From JBGPLH01 sp041486365 [NCBI: Thermodesulfobacteriota bacterium] (lineage in GTDB: Bacteria > JAUYMQ01): a DNA stretch of 6,684 nt. The notes beneath the pieces were generated by a model. It had not been told where the DNA came from, did not search any database, and worked only from the letters and a program-made list of their open reading frames with translations. Both the position numbers and the translations under genes were made by a program. The stretch lies in NCBI GenBank assembly GCA_041486365.1, contig JBGPLH010000185.1:1-6684 (forward strand), written 5' to 3'. Positions 6,096 to 6,684 of the stretch are shown here, in pieces (position 1 is the first letter of the stretch; every line of letters starts with the position of its first letter).

Positions 6096-6684
6096 CTACC
6101 AGCGGATCAGCGCGGAGCCCCAGGTGAAGCCGGATCCGAAGCCGGCCATCAAGAGGAGCTGGCCTTCCTGGATGCGCCCCATCTCCAGGAGCTCGTCCAG
6201 CAGGATCGGGATCGCGGCGGCGGAGGTGTTCCCGTATTTCTGGATGTTGCTGTAGAGCTTCCCCTCCGGGATGCCGAGCGAGCCCGCGACGAACTCGTTG
6301 ATGCGCAGGTTCGCCTGGTGGAACAGGAAGTGATCGATGTCGTCGAGCGAGAGTTTGTTGAGCTGCAGCGCCTCGTTGATCACCTCCGGCATCTTCACCA
6401 CGGCGTGCTTGAAGACCAGCCGCCCTTCCATCTTCGGGAAGGCGCGCCCGTCCTCCATCATCTCCGGCGAGAGACGCCTGGGGTACACGCAGCTGCTCGG
6501 TGCCTCGATCCAGAGTGCCCTGGCGTAACGGCCGTCGGCGTGCAGATGCGTCGAGAGGATCCCGCGATCCTCGTCCGTCGCTTCCAGCACGACCGCCGCG
6601 GCGCCGTCGCCGAAGAGAACCGCCACGTCACGCCCGCGCGTGGAGATGTCGATCCCCGTCGAGTGAATCTCCGTGCCCACGACC
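6096..6684 (-). CDS. fabH: 3-oxoacyl-ACP synthase III (FabH) family, C-terminal part (N-terminus beyond window)
   Basis: The visible 195 codons are the C-terminal portion of a FabH-type thiolase-fold condensing enzyme, which normally has about 320-350 residues. It joins an acyl-CoA to malonyl-ACP to start fatty-acid synthesis. The active-site His is in FLFHQANLRI (His codon 6318-6320) and the Asn in KYGNTSAAAIP (Asn codon 6228-6230). The family ending FGSGFTWGSALIRW is intact, and VLFGDGAAAVVL marks the core. The catalytic Cys should lie in the missing N-terminal part. The segment between LHADG and VFKHAV is longer than in E. coli FabH and contains RRLSPEMMEDGRAFPKMEGR. Such an insertion is common in FabH-like enzymes outside the Enterobacteria, so the acyl substrate may not be acetyl-CoA. 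The frame is open to the window edge; the GTG at 6680 is an internal Val. A terminator-like hairpin follows, so it is probably the last gene of its own unit. Confidence 0.93.
   Translation of the reverse strand, partial: VVGTEIHSTGIDISTRGRDVAVLFGDGAAAVVLEATDEDRGILSTHLHADGRYARALWIEAPSSCVYPRRLSPEMMEDGRAFPKMEGRLVFKHAVVKMPEVINEALQLNKLSLDDIDHFLFHQANLRINEFVAGSLGIPEGKLYSNIQKYGNTSAAAIPILLDELLEMGRIQEGQLLLMAGFGSGFTWGSALIRW

Noticed and set aside
1-6684. Search by eye for CRISPR repeats, tRNA-like cloverleafs, insertion-sequence ends and defence or phage genes
   Set aside because: None found: no regularly spaced direct repeats, no transposase or integrase motifs, and gene content is ordinary chromosomal metabolism and DNA maintenance.

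Overview
This is a GC-rich (roughly two thirds G+C by eye), densely coded bacterial stretch in which every gene I can support lies on the minus strand. Transcription therefore runs from high to low coordinates. The gene set (FabH, a phasin-like coiled-coil protein, a membrane-inserted M28 peptidase, glutaryl-CoA dehydrogenase, MutS2) suggests a high-GC, probably Gram-negative or deep-branching environmental bacterium such as Myxococcota, Acidobacteriota, Gemmatimonadota or Eisenbacteria-like. The sequence alone does not settle the phylum. There are no mobile elements, tRNA/rRNA genes or CRISPR arrays.

Layout in transcription order. (1) 6684-6096: the C-terminal part of a FabH-family 3-oxoacyl-ACP synthase III, followed by a GC hairpin that looks like its terminator. 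(2) 5903-5469: a phasin-like basic coiled-coil protein with a strong Shine-Dalgarno sequence and a plausible sigma70-type promoter. It is followed by a 70-residue protein of unknown family (5391-5179). This pair ends in a perfect 12-bp inverted repeat at 5127-5153. (3) 5018-3849: an M28-type metallopeptidase with four predicted membrane helices, two of them inserted inside the catalytic domain. (4) 3809-3624: a 61-codon remnant of an alpha/beta hydrolase cut off before its catalytic nucleophile. (5) 3611-2442: glutaryl-CoA dehydrogenase with all recognisable active-site residues. (6) 2349-1: MutS2, nearly complete, with about the last ten residues beyond the window edge.

The genes from 5018 to 1 are closely spaced (38, 12 and 92 bases between them) and probably form one transcription unit, although their functions do not form one pathway. 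The fabH gene and the phasin/small-protein pair look like separate units bounded by hairpins. The phasin-like protein, FabH and the acyl-CoA dehydrogenase loosely share a theme of acyl-CoA, fatty-acid and possibly polyhydroxyalkanoate metabolism. I do not see a clear new system here. The points most worth a second look are the peptidase architecture, the truncated hydrolase whose stop codon overlaps the next gene's ribosome binding site, and the unrecognised 70-residue protein beside the phasin.
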